A DNA stretch of 64,000 bases from Hyalella azteca. Its lineage: Eukaryota; Arthropoda; Malacostraca; Amphipoda; Hyalellidae. The translations under genes were made by a program, and so were the position numbers. The notes beneath the pieces are model-generated. The model was not told the DNA's origin, did no database searches, and was given only the letters and a program-made list of their open reading frames with translations. Shown here in pieces: positions 25,991 to 38,705 of the stretch (positions within the stretch are counted from its first letter, which is position 1; each line of letters begins with the position of its first letter). The DNA lies in NCBI RefSeq assembly GCF_000764305.2, contig NW_025935958.1:124001-188000 (forward strand), in the 5' to 3' direction.

Positions 25991-26247
25991 CTGCAACCTC
26001 GTGTTGTGGGTGACATGGGTCAAACCCACACGTATATTGCTCACGTTTATGGGTGATAGAAAGTATAAGCGCTCACGCTTTACAGTTTGATTATGCCTTT
26101 AGTGCTCACTGACTAAGAATGAAATCTGCTCTCACTACTCATGGGATGCGGGTAAAATATTTAAAATATAAGTATCTATAAATATATAAAAAATTTAAAA
26201 TATAAAATACACGCTCACGGCTCACGGGTCTCGGGGGGAATGCCACC

Positions 26248-26382
26248 ATGTTTCCTGGATACGGAAATACTTTTCCCGACCCAGAGCCTATACAGAATTT
26301 CCAGGGGCACCGCAGCGTACAGTTGGTTCGTTTGATAACGAGCGGACAGCTGTGGAAGTTAATTATATATCAGTGCATGTAA
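26248..26382 (+). CDS. Candidate small ORF (44 codons) with optimal start context
   Basis: The ATG is preceded by GCCACC, the full Kozak consensus, and opens MFPGYGNTFPDPEPIQNF..., with stop TAA at 26380-26382. No domain, signal peptide or homologue is recognised, and no good splice donor lies within it. It could be an independent micropeptide, a first exon whose donor I missed, or chance. Confidence 0.22.
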   Translation: MFPGYGNTFPDPEPIQNFQGHRSVQLVRLITSGQLWKLIIYQCM

Positions 26383-27185
26383 CCTCATAGTTTAGATATG
26401 CTTATACGTAGTTATCAACTCTAAAAACAAAATTCGAAAATATTTGCATGTCGTTTTATTCATACTACCTGAATTAAATTACTGAATTAATTCATTATTA
26501 TCAGTATTATTTTATTTTTCAAATATTATTTGGTATACTGTTATTTCGCTAATTATTGAATAAGACAATCTGTACTGAAGCTGTGTGGAAATAACATATG
26601 CACTGCAAACATTATGACCTTTGACGTCATTATTCGTTACAGAACTCTATTAACACTAGAACTAAGTCTTCAGTAAATACAGCAAGGAACCTGGAATCCG
26701 TATTTTCGGAGAGGATCTCGTATCCAGTTCGATAAAGAGGATCACAAAGTGGAACTGAAGAAGAGTGCGCTGAACTAACAACTCGCTGCAACGAAGTTCA
26801 ACTTCGAAACTAACTTTGTGACTCACAATTGCATATTCGTTCCGGGAGATGGAGACGGATGTTGAGATAACTTTATGGCTCGCACTTGCGTATTCCTGTA
26901 TGGAGAATGGGCAGATGTTGAGATAAGTTTAGCAATCATGATTGCATATTGCGACCGGATGAAAGAGGCGGATGTTGGGATAAATTCATGACCCATATTC
27001 ATAACACAATCACCCACTAAGAGGTGATTGTATCACCCACCACAGCACCCAGAGATGCAGTGCCGTCACCCACCATGTCGGCGGGTGGCGGGTGGCGGGT
27101 GGCGGAATTAAGTCTCAAGTTGGAAGGGTCGTTAGCTGTGTCAACACAAGCAGCCTGTCGCCGCTGCCTATATTCTATGCGACTC
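26383..27185. other. Non-coding stretch
   Basis: No gene recognised. Around 26825-26995 three diverged copies of a GTATTC...GGCGGATGTTGAGATAA-like segment recur at ~60-base spacing. GGCGGGTGGCGGGTGGCGG lies at 27079-27103. Confidence 0.4.
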
Positions 27186-27725
27186 CTTCAGTGAACACTT
27201 CAGTGAACACTTGAGTGAACACTTGAGTGAACACTTGAGTGAACACTTACACTAGAGTGAACACTTGAGTGAACACTTGGGTGAGTGAACACTTTAGTGA
27301 ACACTTGAGTGAACACTTGAGTGAACACTTGAGTGAACACTTTAGTGAACACTTGAGTGAACACTTCAGTGAACACTTTAGTGAACACTTCAGTGAACAC
27401 TTGAGCGAACACTTGAGTGAACACTTCAATGAACACTTGAGTGATCACTTCAGTAAACACTTCAGGGAGACATTAGTGGACACTACAGTGAACTCTTCAG
27501 AAAATACTTCTGCTTAAAATTCAGTGAAAAAACTTCAGTGAACACTTCACTGAAGACATCAGTGAACACTTCACTGAACACGTCAGTGAACACTTCAGCG
27601 AGACATTTTGTGGACACTTCAGTGAACTCTTTAGTAAATACTTCAGCTTAAACTTCAGTTCACATTTCAAAAAAACTTCAGTGAATGTTTCTATGAACAA
27701 TTCAATGGACAGTTTATTGAACACC
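27186..27725. repeat. Minisatellite, 12-bp unit GTGAACACTTGA, ~24 clear plus ~20 diverged copies
   Basis: 27186-27470 is a regular 12-mer array (GTGAACACTTSA/TTTA variants); 27470-27725 continues as a diverged array with GTGGACACT and TTAACTTCAG-like variants. With a period of four codons, frames stay open on both strands (SEHL / FTQV / KCSL repeats). These are artefacts of periodicity; there is no evidence of translation. Confidence 0.9.
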
Positions 27726-28480
27726 AAAATTTTTTTTCAACTTTAATCACAAAGCTAAGCATCAAATCAACTCGCGTCAACCCTTGATTTCTGTACGCAC
27801 ATTCACACCATGCACGCTTCCTTTTGAAAATTAGTGAACGTTCATTCCCACATTACATTCACATTCACACATTCACTGTAAGTAACAATTATACCAGCTT
27901 TCAAAACATTCGTGTGAACGCTCCCAAATAATTTAAAAGGTCACGATATTTCCCAGCAGGAGCAGTGAAATTTGTAGAGGATTCTCTTAACTGAATACCT
28001 TCTCAAATTGAAAGGGAATTTAGCCTCAGTAATTATTCAGAGTGAAACTGCAGCTTATGCCGTCCATGGCAAGCCTGACGAACCTTTTTTTTCATTAATA
28101 GGAAATTCAATTCGTTGCGTCAATACGTTCATGTACTGAATTTCTCCGTCGTCGTGACGCCTAATTTTCTTTTTATTTTAGACTCATGATAACTCTTATT
28201 TCAATATCCAACCAATACATAAAAAATTAATTTCTCTCCAAAGTACACGACTATATTAATCTTTTCTCTCTTTAACTTGAGAATGAAGTGGCAATGTCGA
28301 GATGAGATGCCAACCGCAGCCTCGTGACCATTTCCCTACTAAATCATGTCCGCTAGCTTTTTTCCGCGCGTGTTCCTTTCCCAGATTCATGTCAATTTTG
28401 ATCGAGGTTTCTCGGACGTAATCCAATAGGTCCACGATTGAGTTTAAAAGGCAATATCCTGGGGTCTCTTATGATTTAAG
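27726..28480. other. Non-coding stretch
   Basis: A CATTCACA-rich patch lies at 27800-27870. No gene recognised. Confidence 0.4.
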
Positions 28481-28504
28481 CGACGGCGCAACTTCAAAGG
28501 GAAT

Positions 28505-28606
28505 ATGGCTGAGACCGGAGCCGCACCGGAGGCCTCGGTCACTGCAAAATTGAAGGCGCTTTTTGGCGAGCGACAACTCGACGGCTCGCGGGAGCCGCGG
28601 TCTTAA
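28505..28606 (+). CDS. Candidate small ORF (33 codons) in a CpG-rich patch
   Basis: ATG at 28505 (context AATATGG) opens MAETGAAPEASVTAKLKALF...REPRS and stops at TAA 28604-28606. GC-rich third positions and Ala/Glu-rich composition resemble the N-terminus of a real protein more than random AT-rich sequence. No good internal donor was found, so it is either a micropeptide, a first exon with an unseen donor, or chance within a CpG-rich promoter-like patch (28480-28640). Confidence 0.25.
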   Translation: MAETGAAPEASVTAKLKALFGERQLDGSREPRS

Positions 28607-28694
28607 TGAAGAGCTTTGCTGCGGGCATGGAAGTGGCTACCTGGCCAGGGTTTTGAACGAATTATCCGGTCATATGATAACATATTCTAACATT

Positions 28695-28765
28695 TAATAA
28701 AATTACAATAAAATAATAATAAAACACATGATATAATAAATAATAATAATAATAAAACACATTTT
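28695..28765. repeat. AAT-rich microsatellite
   Basis: Imperfect (AAT)n and ATAAAACACA runs. Confidence 0.7.
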
Positions 28766-28869
28766 TTTAATTAAAAATAATGCTGAAAGTTTAACTTAGA
28801 AGAATTCAACATAATCTGAAACAGATAAGCTTATTAAAAAATTTTCATTCCAACTTTTTTCGAGCATTA

Positions 28870-28945
28870 GACTCGCTGTATATTCCTACCTTGTATATTC
28901 CTACCGCTGTATATTCCTATTCCTACTCGCTGTATATTCCTACTG
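28870..28945. repeat. Short tandem repeat of CTGTATATTCCTAC
   Basis: Four imperfect copies of a 14-16-base unit, CGCTGTATATTCCTAC type. Confidence 0.7.
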
Positions 28946-29097
28946 AACGATCAATATTGGTCGTATTTATTTTATGCCCTTCCCTTCAGCGTGAAAGACG
29001 AATTCCTTGTGGAAGAATTGAAAGAACAGATTATCGAAGTTTGTGAAGTGGGTCGCACGTAATGCGTCCTGCTTAGCTCTTCATTGAAAAACTGTCT

Positions 29098-29245
29098 TGC
29101 AAGTCTGTCTTTGCGCTCCATGTCGCCATGTCTGTCTTTGTGCGCTCCATGTCGCCATATCTCTCTTTGCGCTCCATGTCGCCAAAGTCTCCATTGAAAA
29201 TCTGTCCTGCAGAGTCTATCCATGCGCTCTATGTCACCAAAGAAG
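29098..29245. repeat. Imperfect tandem repeat around GCGCTCCATGTCGCC
   Basis: The motif occurs at 29113, 29142, 29169 and, diverged, 29224, preceded by CTGTCTTT or CTCTCTTT. Spacing is 27-29 bases, then 55. Confidence 0.7.
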
Positions 29246-29879
29246 CGCTCTAAATTAAATTCTAATACATTGATGCGCACCGCTCGTAATTTATTAATGA
29301 AACAAGGAAAGGCAAATTATTTTAAGCGCTGGAGGCGTAACTTTGTTCCAGCCTACAGATATTCATGAAATAAATAAGAGCAGGGGCGATGTAATAAAAT
29401 TTTTCGAATTTATTGACTGGATAAATATTCGTAGATTGTGACTCGCGGCTCTCTTCGCAATCGCAAAATAAAACTATAAATAAATAATTTGTAAATTGAT
29501 AAATTTTTATAATTAAGAGTAGAACAAAATATTTTGGCGCGAATATTGAATAGAGTAGCCTGAAGGCTGTCAACAAGTCTACTCAAAGATGTATCGATGA
29601 TGAAACAATTTATCTTGAATGATCGAAGGTTGTCCAGAACAAATACATCCTTCATTGATGTGCCAGAGATCTACCATTAATGTAATATAAATATAACGTC
29701 TATGCATTATCAATATATAATAATATATAATGTTAATATATGAAATATCTCCTATAAGCTTCCAAACATTCATTATAGATGTGCTGCCACGCGTGTTATG
29801 GGCGGCAGATGTGCGGCCAGCGATGCTCTGCTTAAAATTTGCCTCGCCTCACGCATGCGCCAACTGCGTGCTGGACGAG

Positions 29880-30070
29880 ACGTGCGAGGCGTCGAGACAC
29901 GAGCGTGCCGTCCACGGACGTCATAGAGACGTCGTGCGAGGCGTCGAGACACGAGCGTGCCGTCCACGGACGTCATAGAGACGTCGTGCGAGGCGCCGAG
30001 ACACGAGCGTGCCGTCATCGGACGTCATAGAGACGTCGTGCGAGGCGTCGAGACACGAGCGTCCCAGGAC
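29880..30070. repeat. Minisatellite, 52-bp unit, ~3.7 copies, CpG-rich
   Basis: GCGAGGCGTCGAGACACGAG recurs at exactly 52-base spacing (near 29887, 29939, 29991 and 30043), followed by CGTGCCGTCCACGGACGTCA. Copies are nearly identical and extremely CpG-rich within AT-rich flanks. Open frames on both strands are by-products. Confidence 0.9.
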
Positions 30071-30996
30071 CGTGCGTCGGCCAAGAGACGTCGTGGTTAT
30101 GACGAGGCTGCATGGGGTTGGTGAGCTGGTCGCAGCGTCTCTGTCCCGGCATCTGAACCCATGCAGCCTGACGCTGAACCCGACAGCTCCGTGTGTTGCT
30201 GACACGAGACGCTGGCGCAATAATAACACTTTAACGTAATATAATTGAATAATTGCTTGAAGTTTCCAGCGTTATGATAAAGGAACATTTTTGCTGACGT
30301 TATTATAACTTTTTGGTGTAGCAATAAAATCGCAACTTCGCTGGTGTGTAGCTTAAAACCTAACCTAACCTTCTCTAGTGCATTATCAGCATAGATACTT
30401 TAGAAATTAATTTAGAACTATAACCGCATTAATTCTCAAGCTATTTGTCAAGATTAAATTAAGTTCATCTATATTTATCGAAAACGGTTTTTGTCTATGG
30501 AAGTTGTCAGAGTATAAATAATATACCGTCACAGACCAGACCAGAATTGGCTTGACTGAGGTTGTTGATAATGCTATCGAAGGCTCGTACATTTTATTAG
30601 ACATGCATGGCGAAAAAATTAGTTCTACCTGCAGATAAACTCACACAGCAAGATTTATGTCATCTATGAAGAACTATCAGCAACTTTTTACACATTACAC
30701 GAGTACAATATTACCAGCTCTTTGAGATAAAACTTCGACTCAATGACTTTAGGGTATTATAAATCATAAACAGGGATAGCAACTACGTACAAAATATGAG
30801 CATCTACAACAAGAACACCTCAACACAGTTGCAACACTTACACTTCTGAACAACAGCAAACATATGGACCATTATCATGCAATACACCATCAGTATATAA
30901 CAGCAGCATCAGTAAAAAGCAGCATAAACCATAAAACAGCATCAGCAATACCACAACACCAGCAATACGTCGTCATCAGCAATATGGAACTATATG
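30071..30996. other. Non-coding stretch
   Basis: A short AACCTAACCTAACC run at 30357-30370 (TTAGG-type on the other strand) is too short to call telomeric. From 30860 the sequence becomes CAGCA/CAATA-rich, grading into the 14-bp array. Confidence 0.45.
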
Positions 30997-31104
30997 AGCA
31001 ATACAGCATCAGCAATACAGTATCAGCAATACAGTATCAGCAATACAGTATCAGCAATACAGTATCAGCAATACAGTATCAGCAATACAGTATCAGCAAT
31101 ACAG
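30997..31104. repeat. Minisatellite, 14-bp unit CAGTATCAGCAATA, >=7 copies, truncated by an assembly gap
   Basis: Perfect copies run directly into the N gap, so the true array length is unknown. Confidence 0.9.
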
Positions 31105-31324
31105 NNNNNNNNNNNNNNNNNNNNNNNNNNNNNNNNNNNNNNNNNNNNNNNNNNNNNNNNNNNNNNNNNNNNNNNNNNNNNNNNNNNNNNNNNNNNNNNN
31201 NNNNNNNNNNNNNNNNNNNNNNNNNNNNNNNNNNNNNNNNNNNNNNNNNNNNNNNNNNNNNNNNNNNNNNNNNNNNNNNNNNNNNNNNNNNNNNNNNNNN
31301 NNNNNNNNNNNNNNNNNNNNNNNN
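31105..31324. other. Assembly gap (220 N)
   Basis: The gap lies between a 14-bp array on the left and a 55-bp array on the right. Both repeats probably continue into it, so its stated size should not be trusted. Confidence 0.99.
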
Positions 31325-32418
31325 CTCCACTTCCATCACTCCAGGCGAGCTGACCCTGCTGCTCCATGCGGGACTGTAGCTCCACTTCCATCACTCCAGG
31401 CGAGCTGACCCTACTGCTCCATGCGGGTCTGTAGCTCCACTTCCAGCACTCCAGGCGAGCTGACCCTGCTGCTCCATGCGGGACTGTAGCTCCACTTCCA
31501 TCACTCCAGACGAGCTGATCCTGCTGCTCCATGCGGGACTGTAGATCCACTTCCATCACTCCATTCGAGCTGACCCAGCTGCTCCATGCCGGACTGTACC
31601 TCCACTTCCATCACTCCAGGCGAGCTGACCCTGCTGCTCCATGCGGGTCTGTAGCTCCACTTCCATCACTCTAGCCGAGCTGACCCTGCTGCTCCATGCG
31701 GGTCTGTAGATCCACTTCCATCACTCCATACGAGCTGACCCAGCTGCTCCATGCCAGACTGTACCTCCACTTCCATCACTACAGGCGAGCTGACCCTGCT
31801 GCTCCATGCGGGTCTGTAGCTCCACTTCCATCACTCCAGCCGAGCTGACCCTGCTGCTCCATGCGGGACTGTGCCTCCACTTCCATCACTCCAGGCGAGC
31901 TGACCCTGCTGCTCCATGCGGGACTGTACCTCCACTTCCATCACTCCAGCCGAGCTGGCCTTGGTGCTGCATGCGGAACTGTACCTCAACTTTCATCACT
32001 CCAGCCGAGCTGACCCTGCTGCTCCATGCGGGACTGTGCCTCCACTTCCATCACTCCAGGCGAGCTGAACCTGCTGCTCCATGCGGGACTGTACCTCCAC
32101 TTCCATCACTCCAGCCGAGCTGGCCCTGCTGCTCCATGCGGGTCTGTACCTCCACTTCCATCACTCCAGGCGAGCTGACCCTGCTGCTCCATGCGGGTCT
32201 GTGCCTCCTCTTCCATCTCTCCAGGCGAGCTGACCCTGCTGCTCCATGCGGGACTGTAGCTCCACTTCCATCACTCCAGGCGAGCTGACCCTGCTGCTCC
32301 ATGCGGGTCTGTGCCTCCACTTTCTTCACTCCAGCCCAGCTGACCCTGCTGCTCCATGCGGGTCCGTGCCTCCACTTTCATCACTCCAGCCCAGCTGACC
32401 CTGCTGCTCCATGCGGGC
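31325..32418. repeat. Minisatellite, 55-bp unit, ~20 copies
   Basis: Units begin CTCCACTTCCATCACTCCAG and continue GCGAGCTGACCCTGCTGCTC, then CATGCGGGWCTGTAS. The first start is 31325 and the next 31380. Point variants (GTAG/GTGC/GTAC endings, CCAGGC/CCAGCC) are shared between non-adjacent units, suggesting shuffling or gene-conversion-like exchange. Since 55 is not a multiple of three, each frame cycles through three registers every 165 bases; resulting open frames (e.g. 31806-32288) are not credible genes. Confidence 0.92.
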
Positions 32419-34407
32419 CCGGTAAATCAAACTAAAAATAGCAACAAGCCGGAAATAATAATTAATTGTTTAATATTAACATTTTTTGAACAGTCATAAC
32501 TCAATAAAATATAATAGCAATCATTATTCGGGTTTCACTAGTTATATATGTATATAACATATATGCATATTTTCAGGTATTATATATAAATATAGATTTT
32601 ATACCAAGATCGTATAAATCAGTAGTTTCCAATTCAAATGCTCCGACTCAGGGAGCAGAAATAAATTTTATGGTATTGATAACTCATTTCCCAGAGACAC
32701 ATTATTTGAACATAAATTTTGTCTAAATAAAACTTGACAAACCTGCATAAATGAATTATGTCAGAATGGAAAGTATATTTCAACCTGTACGTTGTTAGAG
32801 CAGGCGCAAAAGAAACATCAAATAACTATAGATTGCTTAAGAAATGAATGAAGCGAACAATGAAAACAGTTACATACCCTGCTACGCGGAATTAGGGCTT
32901 GCAGGTAGTAGTTAAGAGAATTGAATATTCATGAGCAGATTTTGGTCATGATGAATAATTCACAATTCCTTTGCTTGTCATTAGGTATATAAGAAAAAGG
33001 CCTTGCAGCTCGTAAAGTTGCATAAATACATCAAAATCTGCCGAATAGCAATCATTAGTGATGTTGATAATGACATAGCAATAATTTCAACACTCTCGGT
33101 ATATGCGAAAATTTAAATCACCAATCATGTATTTATCCAAATGAACTTTCTTCTCAATCTCGAAAAAATTAAACTCTCATGGCTGGTAAATTGCCACAAT
33201 ATTTCTGAAGAACTCCAGCTTCCTAGCTACAGTGAATGACAAAACAAAGACTCAATAAATTTTCAGTGCATCACTATCTGCAATTATCCAGATCACGAGT
33301 ACAGGATAGATACAATGAAGGTATTTTAATACCGCAATGTTTTATTTTATGCATTTAAATGCTATCAAATCTTTAACGTGATAATTCCCCGTAATTATAG
33401 CAATTTCTGCTTATAGTACGTGATTCCTAAATGTGTTTCTGTGTAGAAAACGTCCCCAAAGTAGGTTTTCAACATATAAATAAACACCTACATTTCTAAC
33501 AACGGTAACGCTGAGTCAATAACCAATTTATTTTAATGATGCAATTGCATAACTAAACCGTTTAAATTGGTCACAAAACTTTCTTCTGAACTTACTTTTG
33601 AAATAATATTCTCAACTAATATATATCAAAATAACACCTAGCATAAAAACAAAACTTAGCATCGTCTAACCGAAAACGTTCACCGCATTCCCCGCCGTGA
33701 TTTGTGGACATATCGACATTGATTGAGTGTCCGTAATAAGGAAGAGGCTGTAATTTAGATAGAAATAATAGAAGCGAGGTGTGTTAATAACGCATAGCGG
33801 CTGCTAACACGAGTGGGAAGAGTGGCAAGATTTGTGGCTCGCTCAGTGCGCAAGTGATAACATTGCTGCGATCCGCGCGTAAGGACAGCATAGCGGCCCG
33901 TAATAAATACCTTTCCATTAGAAGGCGACAAGCGCAAGAGTTATGGCCGTAACCTTTAAGCACCAGCAGAGTTACGACGGAGATCTTGAAGCTCGTGCGT
34001 AAGTAAGTCGTCTTTTTGATCGAGGTCCCTATAGCTTGCAGGGTTGTGATGGCGATTGCGACGGTGTTGGTATCCAGAAGTGAATTATAGGGAGCAGCTT
34101 TGATAAGAACACAAGTGGACAGCGAAACATGACGTAAGTAGCGGGTGTCAGGGCTTAACAGCTCCATCGTGCAATAATTAAAGGTGTAAACAGCTCGTAA
34201 ATCTGAACGCAGTGACTGGCTTCTAGGGCTCCAGAATAGTCACTTGTCATAACTGCATGAATTACGACACTCAGACTGATACTTCCATTAACCGGGATGC
34301 CGCTCACACCAACACCTGCTGCTCTCTAACTAACGCTTCCGCCCCTGCCTGCCTCCTTAAATTGACTGCTAATGAATTGCCTGCGTCATGCACGCATTCA
34401 CTGATGT
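32419..34407. other. Non-coding AT-rich stretch
   Basis: No gene recognised. 32540-32575 is a short AT-rich palindromic tract. Confidence 0.4.
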
Positions 34408-34545
34408 ATGCCACATGAAACGCTCAAGTGCACACCACCATTACCACGCCACTGCAACACCACCACACCACTGCAACACCACTGCGACACTGCAACACTG
34501 CACCACACCACAGCAACACTACCATACCTCTGCACCATCTCACAC
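34408..34545. repeat. CAC/CTGCAACAC-rich imperfect repeat
   Basis: CACCACACCACTGCAACACC-like units recur irregularly. The 99-codon frame through it is Thr/His low complexity. Confidence 0.75.
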
Positions 34546-37500
34546 TGTTACACACGATGGCTCTTAGTTCAACTCGCAAGGTTAATCGAACGACAAAATA
34601 GTATAGTATTCTTACCTTTCCAGTGCCGGTTTCTTACCTATTTCGAATCAAGTTTATTTATCTTGCCTGATATCAGGTTATCTAGTCGCTCAGTATCCGT
34701 CTATTAGGTTTCCAAGCCCGTCTAAATAGGTATGAGGTAATTTAAAAAAAAACTGAACGGTTGAACGCATTGGTGCTGAAAAAGTCTATGAGATGCATGC
34801 CTGCATATAGTGCAATATTGACGCAAGACTAGTAATTTTATCATACATTCAGCAAATGTATGAAATTGCTTAATGTAACATTTTGTAAACCTCGTTCTTC
34901 AGAAACGATATACATTAACCAACCTTGACTTTGTAAGGATTATTTATTATGTGAGACCGTTGAACCACAACTCTTGCAGGAGCTGATGTTATCCGTTGTA
35001 TCCAAGCCGTACACGCGGTTATCGGGAATACCAGCTTGAGGATACAACCGCGTTTTGAGCTCGGCATTTACCCTTCTTATAATTCAGTTGATTTACTCGA
35101 GAGACAGACACTAAAGGGGGCCATAGAATAAAAATTAGAATTGTATTCATTAAATGTAAATTTTATATCAAATTTAAACATTTTATTTGGTAGCTGGACA
35201 AGCGGAACAATTGACGAAGCTCTCAGTACATTTACACTCTCGCTGGGTCGCGTCCACAATGCAGATAGCAGTGCGCCGAGGGAAGTGAGGGCGCCTCGTC
35301 TATTTGTCGAGGGAAGTGAGGGCGAGAGCGAGGACCCTCGTCACGATTACAGCTCGATTAGAAATCTTTGTGACACACTCTTGAGTGTCTGCTTCTCTTT
35401 GCTCTCTAATAATAAATCCTGAGACTTCAAGGCTTCTGGTTCGCGAGTAAATCTACGTGTCAGAGTTTGGCATGACAATTCCTGCAGCTTCCTTATAGTT
35501 TGGTGAGCGATACATCAAGGCTCTTTTTATAAGCGGATAGCTGAGATGGATAACAGCGATGATCATCTGTTTAAATCATTTTGTAGGTTACGTATAATTT
35601 CTTTCTAAGACAGGAAGTATTAAAAGTTATAAAATTTCAAATTTGCACGATTTTGCTTCTGCAGAATCGTTCCACGTTTTAATCAAAGTTCTTACGTACA
35701 AATCGGGTTCAAAATTAACATTATAATTTTAGTATTGTAATAATTAGCATTAAAATAATTATTAATATTTTTATTATTATTAATCTAGAATTTTGAATCT
35801 TGACCTTGAGGTAAAGCTGAATTCAACGATCACTTCCTAACCAACATTTGGAGTTATTTTCTCTTATTCGATATTATATGTTTCGGTAACGATTGACGTA
35901 TTGTAAGATACATCACATACTATATATACATGACAGTGGCGTCTGAGAATGTCGTTACTACTTCAAATAGAGGCAATATATAATACGCTTGTTAATAATA
36001 TCAGGTGAATCATATGAGTAATGGCAGGCTGACGGTTGACCAGCTATAACTTCGGTTGGACAGCTCAGCGCCCTGCGGCCGGTGCGTAAATTTGCCGGCT
36101 ATAAGGACGGCTGCAGCGGTTGGGTGACGCGTTTATAGCGATAACGCGGGCGTCGGTCTCGACGTATCTTTTACGTCTTGATATTATGATATTATTATCT
36201 TCCTTCTGTCCTGATATTATTATATTATTTTTCTTTTCATTGTAAACTGCGGGACAAAATTAAGCACATCATTAAAATTATACAAATTCGGCGATGCAAC
36301 AAATTAAGAAACACGAGTTTCCAACAAACTTCCGAACAAATAGCAACGTATCACTTAATTTTTATCTAAAAAATGAACCGCTGTCAACAAAACGCAAAAC
36401 CCATTGGAACTTACGTGAATGCTGTACCCTTGGCTGTATATTCGAAAGTTATAAGGCGGGAAACTTAAGCCATACTTTAATCTGCCAAGAAAAATGAACA
36501 ATGAATTTACTTTATATTGGAGATCAGATGATTAACTACAATGATATATGAATGAAAAATTTATGACCTAAGAAATAAGCAGAGGATGTAATGCAGTAAA
36601 GCTTTACTCCTAGCAAATAACATATATAATAATGAGAGGCAGACGCCCGTGATCGTACATATCTGCTACTCGCCGTAAGGCTACAATTGAAAAGTACCCA
36701 TCGGATGCGTACTACATTGGACACGACATTTTTTATGATTATGCGAATCTATAATAATACATTTCTCAATAGGAATACGTGCACATAAGTATACGTATCT
36801 ACAATTAAATATGCGCTGAGGCAATGTCAGTTTCTGGAACATTCACAAATTGGTGGCGGCTGTCGAAAATAATCATCTCGAATAATGACAACTAATCATT
36901 ATTTGGTCTTTACTTAAATTTCCATTCTCAAATAAAAGTTTGCATTGAAAACCCCGTTATTTATGGTCTACCGTTATGTATCGCAATTTTTTTTAAGTTT
37001 CCATTCACACGTTCAGTTTTATCAAGTTTTTCAAGTTAATTGGTTGATGGAATGATCTACTAGTATTTTATACGATATTATTTCCACGCTGAGTGAAATT
37101 ATTATTAGAAAAGGCTCATATGAGAACTTCCTATTTAAACGAGATAAATGCAAGTCCTATTTTGAAAATTTAAGTTTGCGATTCAGAAGCGATCAATTGT
37201 TATTTCCCAATCGTATTATTTATATCATGGACAAAAATCAATGTGTTTTATTCCCGTATTGAAGATTAAAAATTCACTCAATGAAACTGACACGGAGAAG
37301 CATGCATTGTACGGCCAGTTTCAATAAAATGGCAAGTAAATTCGGGCAATGTTACGTCATTTCCGTCCATGAAAAATATAGCAATTCGTAGCCATGTAAC
37401 AGGAAAAGTTAAAAAAATATAAAACGTTTTACAACGTTATTCTAGTAATTAATTTTATTCAATTATTAATTATTAATTTTTGTCCCACAATTAACTACTC

Positions 37501-38200
37501 TCTGAATATGGCGCGGATGTTTCGATGCTCCACAGTTCTGGCACCGAGGTCGCTGAGCTTTTCTATTAGGCGTCGCTTAATTCTTTATAGCTTTTTAAAA
37601 GTGAACTCGTAAAGATGAAATTAGCAGCGGTTGCCACAGGAGGCGGGGCTGACGAGGCTGGGCGGGTCTTAAGAGAATAAATCTGCATGCAGGTAACCAC
37701 ACTGCGACAAAACACGGCTCTTATTGCCTTTAAAAAGAACCTCGCTTGATTGTCTGATGCCTCTACACTGCCATTACACGTAAGCCGACTCGCTTATGGA
37801 ACTCAGCCGGACACATAAATTCTGAACAGTTTCAAATAATAACACATTGCTTGCCTCGCTCCAAAACACGTGAAATGAGCAACGGAGATTGCCCTGACAA
37901 AACCTTCTTATGGATGGTTTTCCAGTCGTCACATACAAACTTGATATATTACCTCCAGCGAGCCTTAAACATCGCTAGGCTCCCGCGTGGTTCATTGCGC
38001 CGCGCGTTTGTCGTCAAGCCTAAGGACGTGAGACACCAACCAATTCTTATCGTGACATCTTCAGCAATTAAAATAACAACGTCGTAAATCTAAAAGCCAA
38101 TCACCGTGCGTATATTATTCTAATGGTTTCCTTGATCGTATAGTTTTGTGAAAGACCTAAATTTTGTTCATATTGTTATTGCATATATAGTTTCTATTCG
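34546..38200. other. Non-coding stretch
   Basis: A GAGGGAAGTGAGGGCG duplication lies at 35278-35323. 36060-36170 is a short CpG-rich patch. No supported gene. Confidence 0.4.
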
Positions 38201-38221
38201 ATATCCTGTGTATAATTACAG

Positions 38222-38250
38222 CAATGCAGATTTGAACATTATAACAGAAG
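38222..38250 (+). CDS. Candidate 29-nt microexon
   Basis: A pyrimidine-containing acceptor ending ATAATTACAG (AG at 38220-38221) is followed by 29 bases, then GTAAGTAAC, a consensus donor. One frame reads NADLNIITE with one base left over; other frames are less protein-like. Both splice sites are good, but no neighbouring exon could be linked, so this is a candidate only. Confidence 0.25.
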
Positions 38251-38705
38251 GTAAGTAACCCAATAGAAAATAACAATACACAAAAATTTTGGAAATGCTG
38301 GTATCTATAACAATTGTCTAATTGCATCATAAAACCACACTTGATTAATTGAGTGTAAAGGCAGATGTTTACCGAAATGCCGTGTTCGCTGTTCGGTCGG
38401 TATCAAGTTGTGAGAGAGACTTCTCTCCTGCGTGTAAAGTCCAAATTTGTTGTATTGAACGATGTATAAAATAATAAAAGGCATCAGGAATTAGAATTTT
38501 TAAGTAGGCAATGATTTTGCAACACTTCCAATTCTGTCACCACATCGACCGAATACATATTTTGTGAAAGTTCTAGCGGTAAGTGAGCAGTAACGTCAAG
38601 ATGCACCGCCCCTCTGTTACTGCCCCTCGTATAAGCTTTGTAACGGTCAGTCGTCTTGGCAGGCATGGCGATGCTAAATGAGAGAAGTCTTTTGCATTAG
38701 AAACC

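Noticed and set aside
27186..27470. Repeat protein gene (SEHLSEHF...)
   Set aside because: Open in all frames because of the 12-bp period; no start, signal or conservation evidence.
30357..30370. AACCTAACCTAACC as telomeric TTAGG repeat
   Set aside because: Less than three units; too short to indicate a telomere or interstitial telomeric array.
31325..32418. Long open frames on both strands across the 55-bp array (up to ~160 codons)
   Set aside because: Sequence is a tandem repeat; frames are open by absence of stops in the unit, and the period is not codon-sized. No splice sites, signal or domain.
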